DNA from: an uncultured Parabacteroides sp.
GTDB taxonomy: Bacteria > Bacteroidota > Bacteroidia > Bacteroidales > Tannerellaceae
Direction: 5' to 3'
Length of the DNA stretch: 64,000 bases
NCBI GenBank assembly: GCA_949296075.1
Contig: CASFNG010000003.1
Location: forward strand, 177,419-241,418
Shown: one piece after another, positions 18,275 to 27,809 of the stretch
How positions within the stretch are numbered: the first letter of the stretch is position 1
Layout of the letters: every line of letters begins with the position of its first letter
Position numbers and translations under genes: made by a program
Notes under the pieces: generated by a model
The model's input: only the letters and a program-made list of their open reading frames with translations
The model's database searches: none
Told to the model about the DNA's origin: nothing

Positions 18275-18559
18275 ATGAACAAAGCAGAATTAATTGACGC
18301 GTTAGCGGAAAAGACGAACATGCAAAAGCAAGAAGCGAAGAAAGTATTAGACGCCTATATCGAGATCGTGACCGAGCGCATGACGGATAATGAGGAGATC
18401 GTGCTCGTAGGATTCGGTACACTTACGCCAAGACCCCAGACCCAACGCCTGGCTCGTAATCCCAAGACCGGTGTACCCGTCATGATACCTGCCCGCACGA
18501 CTGTGAAATTCAAGCCCGGGAAATTCCTCTTAGAGTCGATGAACGCTCATTTGGAATGA
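18275..18559 (+). CDS. HU-family DNA-binding protein
   Basis: Small basic nucleoid protein that bends DNA as a dimer. The 94-residue sequence is a standard HU/IHF chain: MNKAELIDALAEKTNMQKQE helices, the VLVGFGTLTPRPQTQR saddle, and the arm with RNPKTGVPVMIPARTTVKF. The conserved RNP of the DNA-intercalating arm is intact. It stands as a single gene between two terminated units and is probably well expressed. Confidence 0.95.
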   Translation: MNKAELIDALAEKTNMQKQEAKKVLDAYIEIVTERMTDNEEIVLVGFGTLTPRPQTQRLARNPKTGVPVMIPARTTVKFKPGKFLLESMNAHLE

Positions 18560-18622
18560 GCCAAGACGGGAAGAATTCGCGGGAAAATACCTATGAGTGG
18601 GGAGAATCTCACGGAAATGAAT

Positions 18623-18630
18623 TACTTTTG
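18623..18630 (+). promoter_or_regulatory. upp -7 element
   Basis: TACTTTTG matches TAnnTTTG and ends 16 bp before the ATG, giving a very short leader. No TTG at the expected distance. Confidence 0.5.
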
Positions 18631-18646
18631 AACTCAAAAAAGGCGC

Positions 18647-19300
18647 ATGAGAATCGTTAATCTTGGAGAGACAAACTCGATCTTGAATCAATTTGTCTCT
18701 GAGCTTAGAGACGTGAACATACAGACAGACAGCCTACGATTCCGCCGGAATATCGAGCGTATCGGCGAGATCATGGCTTACGAGATCAGTAAAGAATTTC
18801 ATTACAGTACAAAAGAGATCCAATCCCCACTGGGCATCGCGCCCATGAATACCCCTGACGACCAGGTCGTGATCAGCACGATCTTACGCGCCGGGCTACC
18901 GCTCCACCAGGGATTCCTCCGTTATCTGGATCACGCGGAGAACGCTTTCGTATCCGCCTATCGCAAATACAAGGACCGCTTGAATTTCGACATTCACATT
19001 GAGTATATCGCCTCGCCGAAATTAGACGGCAAGACCTTGGTCATCTCTGATCCCATGTTAGCTACCGGAAGTTCTATGGAATTAGCTTACAAGGCTTTGC
19101 TGACAAAGGGAGAGCCTTCCCACGTACACGTCGCCTCGATCATATCAAGCAGGCAGGCGCTGGACTACTTGCGGAAGAGAATGCCGGAAGATAAGACGAC
19201 GATCTGGCTCGCCGCCTTGGATGATGATCTTGACGATCACTCATACATCGTCCCCGGATTGGGAGATGCCGGTGACCTCGCCTTCGGAGAGAAAGAATAA
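18647..19300 (+). CDS. upp: uracil phosphoribosyltransferase
   Basis: Pyrimidine-salvage enzyme that makes UMP from uracil and PRPP. The 217-residue protein has the PRPP-binding loop LVISDPMLATGSSMELAY and the uracil-binding C-terminus IVPGLGDAGDLAFG. ISTILRAGLPLHQGF near residue 80 is the usual substrate-facing segment. Length is normal. It is a single-gene unit flanked by its own promoter element and a bidirectional terminator. Confidence 0.93.
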   Translation: MRIVNLGETNSILNQFVSELRDVNIQTDSLRFRRNIERIGEIMAYEISKEFHYSTKEIQSPLGIAPMNTPDDQVVISTILRAGLPLHQGFLRYLDHAENAFVSAYRKYKDRLNFDIHIEYIASPKLDGKTLVISDPMLATGSSMELAYKALLTKGEPSHVHVASIISSRQALDYLRKRMPEDKTTIWLAALDDDLDDHSYIVPGLGDAGDLAFGEKE

Positions 19301-19311
19301 CGAATGGATAT

Positions 19312-19357
19312 AAAAAAAGAGATAGCCTTGAAATAAATCAAGGCTATCTCTTTTTTT
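19312..19357. terminator. bidirectional terminator between upp and the DUF1080 operon
   Basis: AAAAAAAGAGATAGCCTTG and its perfect complement are separated by 8 nt (AAATAAAT). With A and T tracts on both sides it can end transcription from either direction, serving upp and the convergent DUF1080 gene. Confidence 0.92.
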
Positions 19358-19381
19358 ATACTTATCTCAGGCTGATCCCTT

Positions 19382-22300
19382 TTATTTCAGCTCCTTGATA
19401 CGAATATTACGGAACTTGACAGGAGATCCATGCCCCAAGAATCCAATATGTCCCTTCTTATTGAATAAGCCCGGATGCTCTTTCCCGTCGGGAGTGCCAT
19501 TCTTCACGGCGTCGCGGATGTTACCATCCACGATCACTACCCCGTTGACCGTGACACGGATATGATCCCCATCAGCCAAGATCTCTTCCGTATTCCATTC
19601 CCCAACGGGCTTGATCGCCTTTTTGTGCGCCTCACCCGAAGGCAAGATCCCATAGACGGAGCCATGATGCTGGAGCGGCGTTATATCGCTATAGATCGGA
19701 TGCTCACAATCCAATACCTGAATCTCCATCCCTTCGTAGGCGGCATCACCTTCCATCGGGCAGCGGATACCCACCCCGTTATTGGCTCCCGGCGTAAGCT
19801 GGAACTCGAAACGGTAGATGAAATTCCCATATTCCTTTTTCGTATAGAGATTCCCGCCAAAACTCCGGCTCGGCTCCATAGAGATACAGCCATCCTCCAA
19901 GATATAGTCAACGGTATTGCCCGTCCACTCGTGCATATTCGTGCCATCGAACAAGATCGTGAAGCCTTCCTTCTTCTCTTCCGGGGAAAGTTCGAAGGGC
20001 TTCTGCCTCTCCAGCTCTTTCACGTAAATATTCCGGTAGTAAACCTTGCTTCCATGAGCCTGCAACTCAATCTGCTCTTCCGGGAAAATCGGGAGTTTTC
20101 GATCCCAATAATTCTCTAAGATCACGTTGTCAACGACCTTCTCCCCGTTCAAGAGAACAGTTACACGATCTCCAACCATCTTGATATAGAAAGAATTCCA
20201 CTCGCCCAACTTGTTGTCGGCCACTTTTAATGGCTTACTCTCGTTGACTTGGTTGTTATACAATCCCCCGGAACCGACTTGCGCTCCGACATCCACCCGG
20301 GAGGTATCCCAAATCTGCACCTGAGGTGTACCGCGCAAATAGATCCCGGCGTCAGCCTCCGGCCCCTTCGGATCTAACATCCAATCGACATACATCTCAA
20401 AATCGCCGTAGGTTTTCTCCGTACAGAGATTATTTCCCGTCCCGTTGAACACCAACATACCATCTTCCACGCTCCAGCCTTGCCGCATGATCTCGTCGGC
20501 CTTCTCTTGCGCCTTTGCCAATTGTGCCGGTTTCATCTTCGCCCTGACGATCGGATTTTCCACCAATCCTTTCCAGCCACTCAGATCTTTTCCGTTGAAG
20601 ATCGAGACAAAGCCGGTTTCATCAGGCATCTTATCTAAATGCTGCTTGAGCGCGTCACGGTCGTAACGGGCATCTTCCCCGTCAAACATCGGCAAGATAC
20701 GTTCCAAGATCGCCTTCACGTTCTTTCCTGTATACTCAGGATGCTCACGGGCTATGCCCCAGATCGCGTACACAGCCGCCGAACGTACGGAAGCGTCTTT
20801 CGCGTCCAGGAACTCAGAAGCGTACATAAGAGCGAGGAACGTCTGGGATTGCTGGATCTGGCGCAAGACAAGAACCTGCTGTTCGCTTGTCTTCGCGATC
20901 TCCATCGCCTTCCGCAAACGCAACAAACGGTTCTCTCCCGTGAATGAGGGATCGGATACCAGTTGGATATAACGTTTAAGCGCCTTGTCAAACATCGGGT
21001 CAGCGATCGAGGATTCGCAAAGCTTGAACAATTCATCGGCCGCCTCTATTCCCTGCCAATCCAACAATGCGTTGAAGGCCGCCTCCTTATTGATTGAGGA
21101 AGCATCGCTCAGTCCCCGTACGATCGTCAGCAGGGCCTCTTTATTTCCCGTAGCGGACAGAACCCTATAATAAAGATATTTCTTATTGTCTCCCGCCTGG
21201 ATCATACGACGATCCACGTCACGCGCTTGCACCTCAGGGGATCGCTTTGAGATCGCCGCGATGATAGCGTCTTGTAGGGGTTGGATCGCCGATGGATCAG
21301 CCGTCTCCAACATGCCGCACAACAAAGTGAAATCTTTCTCCGCCACGACATCTTTCAAGGCAGAATAAGCCGCTTTTCTCACCTCCGGCGAGTTAGCCTT
21401 GAGTTGCTCCAGCACCGTATTCAGATTAGCGTCTGCCATACGTATCGCCAACAGCTCCAAACCGGCGATCTTTCCCGCATCCGAGGCGGAGGGAATTACC
21501 TTCGCCACCGCGTTATCTATATCACCCGGAAAAGCCATCAACGCATCTTGCCCCAATAAGACGACTTGCTTATCGCCGCTCTTCAATAAATCCGTCAAGG
21601 CAGGGATAACGCTTGTATCTCCTATCCTCGTCAAAGCCCAAACTGCCGCTTGCTTTACCGCGAAATTCTCGGATGCGACTTGCTCTAACAGGACTTGTCG
21701 TGCCGGCAGATCAAAGCGTATCTCCAAATTCTTGATCACGTCGTGCTTGGCTGGCGACTTACTTTCCCGACCAATCCAGTTCAGTATATCCACCTTGACC
21801 TCAGGGTCTGCCTTCATCATACGCTTCAACACCTCGATATACACCTCCTGATTCGCGAAATCTGAGGCAAAATTCAAAGCGGCGTTGCGATAATCCTTAT
21901 CTTCGTCTTTCAATGCGGACAAGAGTGTTTTCACGGCATTCTCCGGGTTCGCTGACAAAAGGATCTGAAGAGCAGCTTCCCGGGTCTGCGTCGCTCCTGC
22001 TTTAGCGGATTTCTTTAACAGGCCTTTAGCCGCTTTCTCCGCCTCTTTATTATCTCCTTGCCCAAGCACTCGATGTATCAAGGCGATATATGCCTCATTA
22101 GCGCCAGTCTTTTCCATTTGGTAGCCTGCCTTTTCAGCGGCAGAGGCTAAATCTGCTAAAGATGCCTTAGACCCAACACGACTCAGCGCATAAAGAACTT
22201 CCTTTTGCAGGTTTTCATCGGTTGAACCCAACAAGGCTTTCAGGGGTATTTCCGCCTCCGAGACCTGGGCATCCGCTATCGCACGAATAATATTCTTCTG

Positions 22301-22840
22301 TGTCTTAGGCGTTCCGGAGCGCCGCTTTAAGGACGACGTCAAGACGACTCTCGCATTATCCGTGCTAATCGCGGCTAAAGCACGAGCGGCAGGTCCACTC
22401 AATCGCTCATCATTCAAATAATTCGCCAAGGCATCCACGCATTCATCCTTACCGATCAATTGGATTTGTCGGATAACAAAAGCCTTTGTCTCCTCATCAC
22501 TTACCTCATCCAACGCCTTCACATAAGCATTCGCTATGGTGATACGTGCTTGCTCATCCCCTTTTGCCATCACATAATGCGTCAATCCGCTTAAGGCATA
22601 ATCAACGTTGGCATTACTCCCCTTGCCGGGAGCGTTCATTTTCTTGACCAAAGACAAAACGCCCTCTTCTCCCGTCGAGCTTAGTTCATCGATCAATTTA
22701 TTATACTCCGCTTGCTGCTCAGCGGGCATCTGCGCCAACACATCCGCGACGACCGTCTTTGACGTACGATTAGCCGGGCTTTGGGCCATGAGCCCTCCGC
22801 ATAACAGCAAATAGGCTATCGATATATATACTTTTTTCAT
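19382..22840 (-). CDS. HEAT-repeat protein with two DUF1080 (3-keto-glycoside hydrolase) domains
   Basis: Exported 1152-residue protein. A signal peptide (MKKVYISIAYLLLCGGLMAQ) fixes the start at 22840; the longer frame to 22909 would overlap the upstream gene. Residues ~30-680 are helical HEAT-like repeats (for example AVWALTRIGDTSVIPALTDL and EVLYALSRVGSKASLADLAS). Two concanavalin-like DUF1080 domains (PF06439) follow: ~690-910 (FVSIFNGKDLSGWKG; DAGIYLRGTPQVQIWD) and ~920-1152 (FTILFDGTNMHEWTGN; NNGVGIRCPMEGDAAYEGME). DUF1080 members studied in gut Bacteroides hydrolyse 3-keto-disaccharides made by Gfo/Idh dehydrogenases; two such genes lie directly upstream. HEAT repeats probably give a scaffold for partner binding. 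Confidence 0.88.
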   Translation of the reverse strand: MKKVYISIAYLLLCGGLMAQSPANRTSKTVVADVLAQMPAEQQAEYNKLIDELSSTGEEGVLSLVKKMNAPGKGSNANVDYALSGLTHYVMAKGDEQARITIANAYVKALDEVSDEETKAFVIRQIQLIGKDECVDALANYLNDERLSGPAARALAAISTDNARVVLTSSLKRRSGTPKTQKNIIRAIADAQVSEAEIPLKALLGSTDENLQKEVLYALSRVGSKASLADLASAAEKAGYQMEKTGANEAYIALIHRVLGQGDNKEAEKAAKGLLKKSAKAGATQTREAALQILLSANPENAVKTLLSALKDEDKDYRNAALNFASDFANQEVYIEVLKRMMKADPEVKVDILNWIGRESKSPAKHDVIKNLEIRFDLPARQVLLEQVASENFAVKQAAVWALTRIGDTSVIPALTDLLKSGDKQVVLLGQDALMAFPGDIDNAVAKVIPSASDAGKIAGLELLAIRMADANLNTVLEQLKANSPEVRKAAYSALKDVVAEKDFTLLCGMLETADPSAIQPLQDAIIAAISKRSPEVQARDVDRRMIQAGDNKKYLYYRVLSATGNKEALLTIVRGLSDASSINKEAAFNALLDWQGIEAADELFKLCESSIADPMFDKALKRYIQLVSDPSFTGENRLLRLRKAMEIAKTSEQQVLVLRQIQQSQTFLALMYASEFLDAKDASVRSAAVYAIWGIAREHPEYTGKNVKAILERILPMFDGEDARYDRDALKQHLDKMPDETGFVSIFNGKDLSGWKGLVENPIVRAKMKPAQLAKAQEKADEIMRQGWSVEDGMLVFNGTGNNLCTEKTYGDFEMYVDWMLDPKGPEADAGIYLRGTPQVQIWDTSRVDVGAQVGSGGLYNNQVNESKPLKVADNKLGEWNSFYIKMVGDRVTVLLNGEKVVDNVILENYWDRKLPIFPEEQIELQAHGSKVYYRNIYVKELERQKPFELSPEEKKEGFTILFDGTNMHEWTGNTVDYILEDGCISMEPSRSFGGNLYTKKEYGNFIYRFEFQLTPGANNGVGIRCPMEGDAAYEGMEIQVLDCEHPIYSDITPLQHHGSVYGILPSGEAHKKAIKPVGEWNTEEILADGDHIRVTVNGVVIVDGNIRDAVKNGTPDGKEHPGLFNKKGHIGFLGHGSPVKFRNIRIKELK

Positions 22841-22850
22841 ACGTGCGACA

Positions 22851-24107
22851 TTAAATATTCCAAGGAGCCCGCATCGGTTGATCCAACAACCGGTTCGCAG
22901 CTTCATCATTAATAAATTCCAACTTAACAGGATCGAAATGAAGCGTCCGGTTCAACCGAAGCGCCACGATCCCCATATTCACGATCGTAGAAGAGCGGAA
23001 ACCGTTTCTCTCGTTCAAGGCAAAAGGCTGACGCGTGCGTACGCTCTCAAGGAAGTCGGTGACTTGAGGCTCCGGTTCAGGATAATCAGACAATTTCTTT
23101 TCCCAATCCGGTATATCACACACGAAATTCTTATATACATTTCCCTTCGGACCTGCGATATAAGGCGTATTTGGATCCCCGTAATCGCCACCCCAAAGCA
23201 CGATCTGGCAGCCATCCTCATATGTATATGTGATAGAACGCCATGTACCTACGGCGTCCGGATGTTGTTGTGGGGCATCCACCTCCACCTTGATGGGGCT
23301 GGTATCATCTTTCCCTAAGATATATTGTACCGGATCGATATAATGTTGCCCCATATCACCCAGGCCTCCGCCGTCATAATCCCAGTAACCACGGAAAGTC
23401 TGGTGCACACGGTGCGCGTTATAGGGCTTATAGGGAGCCGGTCCCAACCAAAAGTCATAATCCAATTCCCCCGGGACAGATTGCGGCTCCAGATACTCTT
23501 TCCCGACCCAGTAGAACTTCCAATCAAAACCGGTATGCTTGCTGATCGTCACCTTCAAAGGCCACCCTAACATACCACTCTGCACTAATTTTTTCAACGG
23601 TTTCACTGGCGTTCCCAAGCCATAGAACGTATCCTTGAAACGGAACCATGTATTCAAGCGGAAGATACGCCCATATTGCTTCATGGCCTCCATCACCCGC
23701 TTGCCTTCACCTATCGTACGGGTCATCGGCTTCTCGCACCAAATATCCTTACCCGCTTTCGCTGCCTCTACCGACATGATGCCATGCCAATGAGGAGGCG
23801 TGGCGATATGGACAATATCCACGTTTGGATCCAGGATCAAATCCCGGAAATCATGATAAGCGGCGATCTTATCTTTCACTAACTGCTTGCCTAATTCCAA
23901 ATGGTTCTTATCCACGTCGCATACAGCGACAAGGCGCGTTCCCGCATAGTCCACATGCCCGCGTCCCATGCCACCTGTACCGATAATTCCTTTCGTTAGT
24001 TGATCACTCGGGGCGATAAATCCTTTGCCTAACACGTGCCTTGGCACGATCGTTAGCGCGGCGATTCCTCCCAGTGTCTTAAGGAAATCCCTTCTGTTCT
24101 CTTTCAT
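22851..24107 (-). CDS. Tat-exported Gfo/Idh/MocA family oxidoreductase (1)
   Basis: NAD(P)-dependent sugar or glycoside oxidoreductase of 418 residues. A twin-arginine signal (NRRDFLKTLGGIAALTIVP) predicts export of the folded protein with its cofactor. The Rossmann domain has GIIGTGGMGRGHVDYAG and LVAVCDVDKNHLEL. The sugar-binding motif EKPMTRTIGEGKRV follows, with the conserved Lys of the EKP motif. The C-terminal domain contains DMGQHYIDPVQYILG, which supplies the usual catalytic His. It is the second gene of a three-gene operon, 10 bp before the DUF1080 gene. Substrate unknown; oxidation of a glycoside at C3 is the expectation from the neighbour. Confidence 0.9.
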   Translation of the reverse strand: MKENRRDFLKTLGGIAALTIVPRHVLGKGFIAPSDQLTKGIIGTGGMGRGHVDYAGTRLVAVCDVDKNHLELGKQLVKDKIAAYHDFRDLILDPNVDIVHIATPPHWHGIMSVEAAKAGKDIWCEKPMTRTIGEGKRVMEAMKQYGRIFRLNTWFRFKDTFYGLGTPVKPLKKLVQSGMLGWPLKVTISKHTGFDWKFYWVGKEYLEPQSVPGELDYDFWLGPAPYKPYNAHRVHQTFRGYWDYDGGGLGDMGQHYIDPVQYILGKDDTSPIKVEVDAPQQHPDAVGTWRSITYTYEDGCQIVLWGGDYGDPNTPYIAGPKGNVYKNFVCDIPDWEKKLSDYPEPEPQVTDFLESVRTRQPFALNERNGFRSSTIVNMGIVALRLNRTLHFDPVKLEFINDEAANRLLDQPMRAPWNI

Positions 24108-24130
24108 TGTATATCAGAAATATTAGATAG

Positions 24131-24167
24131 TATAGATTAACGAATGTTTTTAGACGTCTAAAATCTA
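24131..24167. promoter_or_regulatory. nested palindrome between the two oxidoreductase genes
   Basis: TTTTAGACGTCTAAAA (24147-24162) is a perfect 16-bp palindrome, framed by ATAGATT (24131-24137) and AATCTAT (24161-24167). It may be an operator or an intergenic RNA stem. The rest of the 130-bp gap shows nothing clear. Confidence 0.45.
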
Positions 24168-24237
24168 TCACATAAACAAAGAGGAAAAGGGAGAGCGCTC
24201 CTCAAGCCCCCTTCTTTTCTCTCTATAAATAACATTA

Positions 24238-25653
24238 TCACAAAGCAAACGCCTGCTGGCGATGAATCCACTGTCCACGGGTGAAATCCGGGAAGTCCAC
24301 CAAGGCCCCGCCCCGTGCGATCGACATTTCCGACAAGGCTGAGATTGCGCTCCACGCCGCGGCGTCATAGCAATCCATCGGAGCCGGTTTCTTATTGCGG
24401 ATCGCATCGATCAGGTCATACATCATCACGTAGTCCATACCGCCATGACCAGCCTCGGCTGCCTCAGCAGCATGCTTAGCCCACAGCTTATGGTCGTACT
24501 GCTTGAACCACTCCTCAGAATCGTCCCAACGGTGCGGTTTCGACTTACCCTGTACATACACATGATCGCCATCATTCATCCATAACCCTTCGGTACCTTG
24601 GATACGGAAGCCCAACGAATAAGGCCGTGGAGAATTCGTATCGTGCGTCACGATCACGGTCTGCCCGTTCGCGCATTTAATCATAGAGGTTACAATATCC
24701 CCCAAGTTAAACCGTACTTTAGCCAACGGATGATTCTCTCCGCCGTTATCCACGATGAATTTGTGCAAGCCGCGCGACTGGGTAGCCATCGCCGACAATG
24801 ACAAGAAACGATTTCCCCTGTTTATATCCAGGCAATGAGCCACCGGACCGATTCCGTGCGTCGGGTAAACATCCCCATTCCGATGCACGGAATGGTTCGT
24901 ACGCCACTGTGCCTCCGCAAAGGCGGTGGGCCCCATACGCAGATCACCGCTGCCCGGCTGGTAGGTATAATGCTCACCATCGTTGAATTTCACGTCGCGC
25001 AAATCATGCTCATAACCGCAAGTAGCATGAAGCAGCTCGCCAAACAATCCTTGACGCACCATATTCAATGCCGCCATGCAATCCCGGCGATAACATACAT
25101 TCTCCATGATATTCAGGTGGCTCCCGGTCGCTTCCGACACATTCACCAAGTCCCAGCATTCCTCCAAGGTGTTTGCCGCGGATACCTCCACGCCCACATA
25201 CGGTACGCCAGCTTTCATGGCAGCCACCGACATCGGCACGTGCCACTCCCACGGGCTCGCGATAATTACGCAATCAAACTCCTCATTGTTAAGCATCTTC
25301 TCAAACTCACGCTCCCCTCCCTTATATACTTTCGGGGCGGGTACGTTAAACTGGGCGATATGCTTCAACGTGCGATCGATCGGCCCTTGCTGGATGTCGC
25401 AGATAGCGACGATCTTATTTCCCGGTATCGCTAATACATTATTAATATGCTCATGGCATCTGGAACCTGTCCCGATAAAGCCGAATCTCAATTTACCATC
25501 ATCCTTGCCAGCCGGCTTTTTCGCCTTGGCCGCGGTGGAGGTGGTTATCGTTGATGTGGCGCCCGCGTTTCCGGCCATCGCTAAGCCGGCGGCACCTAAT
25601 CCCGCTACGGAGACTTTCTTAAGGAAAGAACGACGCGTGTTTTCCATATTCAA
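24238..25653 (-). CDS. Tat-exported Gfo/Idh/MocA family oxidoreductase (2)
   Basis: First gene of the operon, 471 residues (an alternative ATG lies 2 codons in, giving MENTRRSFLKK). The twin-arginine signal TRRSFLKKVSVAGLGAAGLA again predicts folded export. The Rossmann motif is RFGFIGTGSRCHEHINNV, followed by IVAICDIQQG. CVIIASPWEWHVPMSVAAMKAG and VGVEVSAANTLEECWDLV correspond to the family's substrate region; the usual EKP is replaced by GVEV. That feature and the HGIGPVAHCLDIN segment recall GH109-type relatives, which use NAD+ transiently for glycoside cleavage. Being paired with a second dehydrogenase and a DUF1080 hydrolase, an oxidative deglycosylation role is likely but unproven. Confidence 0.88.
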   Translation of the reverse strand: MNMENTRRSFLKKVSVAGLGAAGLAMAGNAGATSTITTSTAAKAKKPAGKDDGKLRFGFIGTGSRCHEHINNVLAIPGNKIVAICDIQQGPIDRTLKHIAQFNVPAPKVYKGGEREFEKMLNNEEFDCVIIASPWEWHVPMSVAAMKAGVPYVGVEVSAANTLEECWDLVNVSEATGSHLNIMENVCYRRDCMAALNMVRQGLFGELLHATCGYEHDLRDVKFNDGEHYTYQPGSGDLRMGPTAFAEAQWRTNHSVHRNGDVYPTHGIGPVAHCLDINRGNRFLSLSAMATQSRGLHKFIVDNGGENHPLAKVRFNLGDIVTSMIKCANGQTVIVTHDTNSPRPYSLGFRIQGTEGLWMNDGDHVYVQGKSKPHRWDDSEEWFKQYDHKLWAKHAAEAAEAGHGGMDYVMMYDLIDAIRNKKPAPMDCYDAAAWSAISALSEMSIARGGALVDFPDFTRGQWIHRQQAFAL

Positions 25654-25732
25654 TTTGTGTGTTTTTTAATGAAACAAAAAATTTCCTACTCCAAAAGACC
25701 GTGCCATGTACATTCCACGACACGAATCCATA

Positions 25733-25740
25733 CAAAAATA
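25733..25740 (-). promoter_or_regulatory. candidate promoter of the oxidoreductase/DUF1080 operon
   Basis: TATTTTTG on the minus strand matches TAnnTTTG, about 80 bp upstream of the first gene. No TTG at the expected distance, so moderate support only. Confidence 0.4.
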
Positions 25741-25895
25741 CGCAATTATTTCCTGCTTTCCTCATTTTCCTGTCAATGTACATATATTTTTTTATTATTT
25801 ATTTAATAGTAAGCTATATAAAGAATGAAGATGTCCATCACTTCGAGCATGATTTATGCCGACAAACCCGATTTTAGGCTATCTTCGCGTTCACT

Positions 25896-27743
25896 ATGCC
25901 CGAAAAGATGATGAAGGAATTATTACTCTTGCTGAAGAAATTCTTTGGATATACCTCTTTCCGCCCCTTACAGGCTGAGATCATACAACGGGTCTTACAG
26001 AAAGAGGATACGTTAGTGCTGATGCCTACCGGAGGAGGGAAATCAATTTGCTACCAACTGCCCGCCATCTACTCGCCGGGTACCGCCTTAGTCGTATCGC
26101 CCTTGATCGCCTTGATGAAAGATCAAGTAGAGAGCCTGATCGCCAACGGGATCCCTGCCGCCGCATTGAACAGCATGATGCCGGAGGAGGAGCAACAACA
26201 GGTGAAACAGCTCTGCGTGCAAGGGAAGATCAAGCTACTCTACATCTCCCCAGAGCGGATCAAGACGGAAGCGGATTGGTTCCTTCCCCGTCTCGACATC
26301 TCCCTGATCGCCATCGATGAGGCGCATTGCATCTCGCATTGGGGGCATGACTTCCGACCGGAATATACCCAGTTGTCCATCTTGAAGGAACGCTTCCCCA
26401 AAGTCCCTATCGTCGCTCTCACGGCTACGGCCGACAAGATAACCCGCAAGGATATTATCGAACAATTAAAACTTCGGGAACCAGGGGTATTCATCTCCTC
26501 ATTCGACCGCCCAAACCTGTCGCTTACCGTACGCCGCGGGCTCACCAAGAAGGAGAAGATCGCCGCCATCATCCATTTCATCCGTAAGCATACGGGGCAA
26601 AGCGGGATCATCTACTGTATGCGCCGCAACGACACGACCGAGCTGGCGGAGGACTTAGGTAGTTACGGGATCAAGGCGATCGCCTATCACGCGGGGCTTC
26701 CTCCCATCCTCCGGGAGAAGGCGCAAGAGGATTTCATCAACGACCGGGTCGACGTGGTATGCGCTACCGTGGCATTCGGCATGGGTATTGATAAAAGCAA
26801 TGTTCGCTGGGTGATCCATTACAGTATGCCGGGGAGCATCGAGAACTATTATCAAGAGATAGGACGAGCCGGAAGGGACGGGATGAAAAGCGACACGCTT
26901 TTGTTCTATTCCCTGAGCGACCTGATCGTACTCCGTCGCTTCGCCGAAGAGAGTAACCAGAACGAGATCAACATAGAGAAATTGAACTGGATGAGGCGTT
27001 ATTGCGAGTCGGAGATCTGCCGCCGACGTGTCTTGCTCAGCTATTTTGGAGAGGAGTCCGACCACGACTGCGGCAACTGCGACGTCTGCAAGAATCCTCC
27101 CAAGCGTTTCGATGGGAGTATCTTGATCCAGAAAGCCTTGAGCGCTATCGCCCGTACCGGCGAGCGGGTCGGGCTGCCGATGCTGATCGACATCTTGCGC
27201 GGCTCAAGCCGTGCCGAGCTCATCGAGAAGGGTTACAACCGGATCAAGACGTATGGGGCAGGCAGGGATCTTCCTTACAAACAATGGAAAGAATACCTGT
27301 ACCAAATGATCCAGTTAGGCTATATCGAGATTGATTACGCGAACGGGCAAACATTGAAGATCACCCCGTCCGGGAAGAAAATCCTGTATGGGGAACAGCG
27401 GGCTCAATTGGTGTTCTACAAAGAGCCGGAAGAGGAAACACGTACTTCCAAATCCCCGGAAAAACGGGTGAAAGCCCGACCGATCCGCCCCATTCGCTCA
27501 GACTCGGTGGACGAGACCTTGCTGGATGCCTTACGGCAGCTACGCAAGCAGATCGCGGATCGGGAGCATATACCGGCCTACATCATTTTCTCGGACGACT
27601 CCTTGGAGGATATGGTCGAGAAGAAGCCGGTCACCCTCGACCAGTTCAGCGACATCCGGGGTGTCGGACAGATCAAGTTAGAGCGATACGGGAAAGTGTT
27701 CACCGCCTTGACCCGTTTCGTTCTAAAGAAGCAAGAAGGTTGA
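25896..27743 (+). CDS. recQ: ATP-dependent DNA helicase RecQ
   Basis: 3'-5' superfamily 2 helicase of recombination and repair, 615 residues. Walker A is MPTGGGKSICYQLPA, the DExH box is AIDEAHCISHWGHDFRPEY, and motifs III and VI are ALTATADKITRKDI and QEIGRAGRDG. The RQC zinc site has four cysteines (CESEICRRRVLLSYFGE, then CGNCDVC). A winged-helix region and an HRDC domain (about 530-605; LRQLRKQIADREHIPAYIIF) complete the classic order. TATCTTCG at 25880-25887 is a promoter candidate so close that ATG 25908 or 25911 (MMKELL) may be the true start. Confidence 0.95.
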   Translation: MPEKMMKELLLLLKKFFGYTSFRPLQAEIIQRVLQKEDTLVLMPTGGGKSICYQLPAIYSPGTALVVSPLIALMKDQVESLIANGIPAAALNSMMPEEEQQQVKQLCVQGKIKLLYISPERIKTEADWFLPRLDISLIAIDEAHCISHWGHDFRPEYTQLSILKERFPKVPIVALTATADKITRKDIIEQLKLREPGVFISSFDRPNLSLTVRRGLTKKEKIAAIIHFIRKHTGQSGIIYCMRRNDTTELAEDLGSYGIKAIAYHAGLPPILREKAQEDFINDRVDVVCATVAFGMGIDKSNVRWVIHYSMPGSIENYYQEIGRAGRDGMKSDTLLFYSLSDLIVLRRFAEESNQNEINIEKLNWMRRYCESEICRRRVLLSYFGEESDHDCGNCDVCKNPPKRFDGSILIQKALSAIARTGERVGLPMLIDILRGSSRAELIEKGYNRIKTYGAGRDLPYKQWKEYLYQMIQLGYIEIDYANGQTLKITPSGKKILYGEQRAQLVFYKEPEEETRTSKSPEKRVKARPIRPIRSDSVDETLLDALRQLRKQIADREHIPAYIIFSDDSLEDMVEKKPVTLDQFSDIRGVGQIKLERYGKVFTALTRFVLKKQEG

Positions 27744-27809
27744 TTTTCAAAGTCTACAAATTAAACAAAAAGAGAGTTTTCGTATTTTCGCGTATCGAAA
27801 ATCAAAAGC

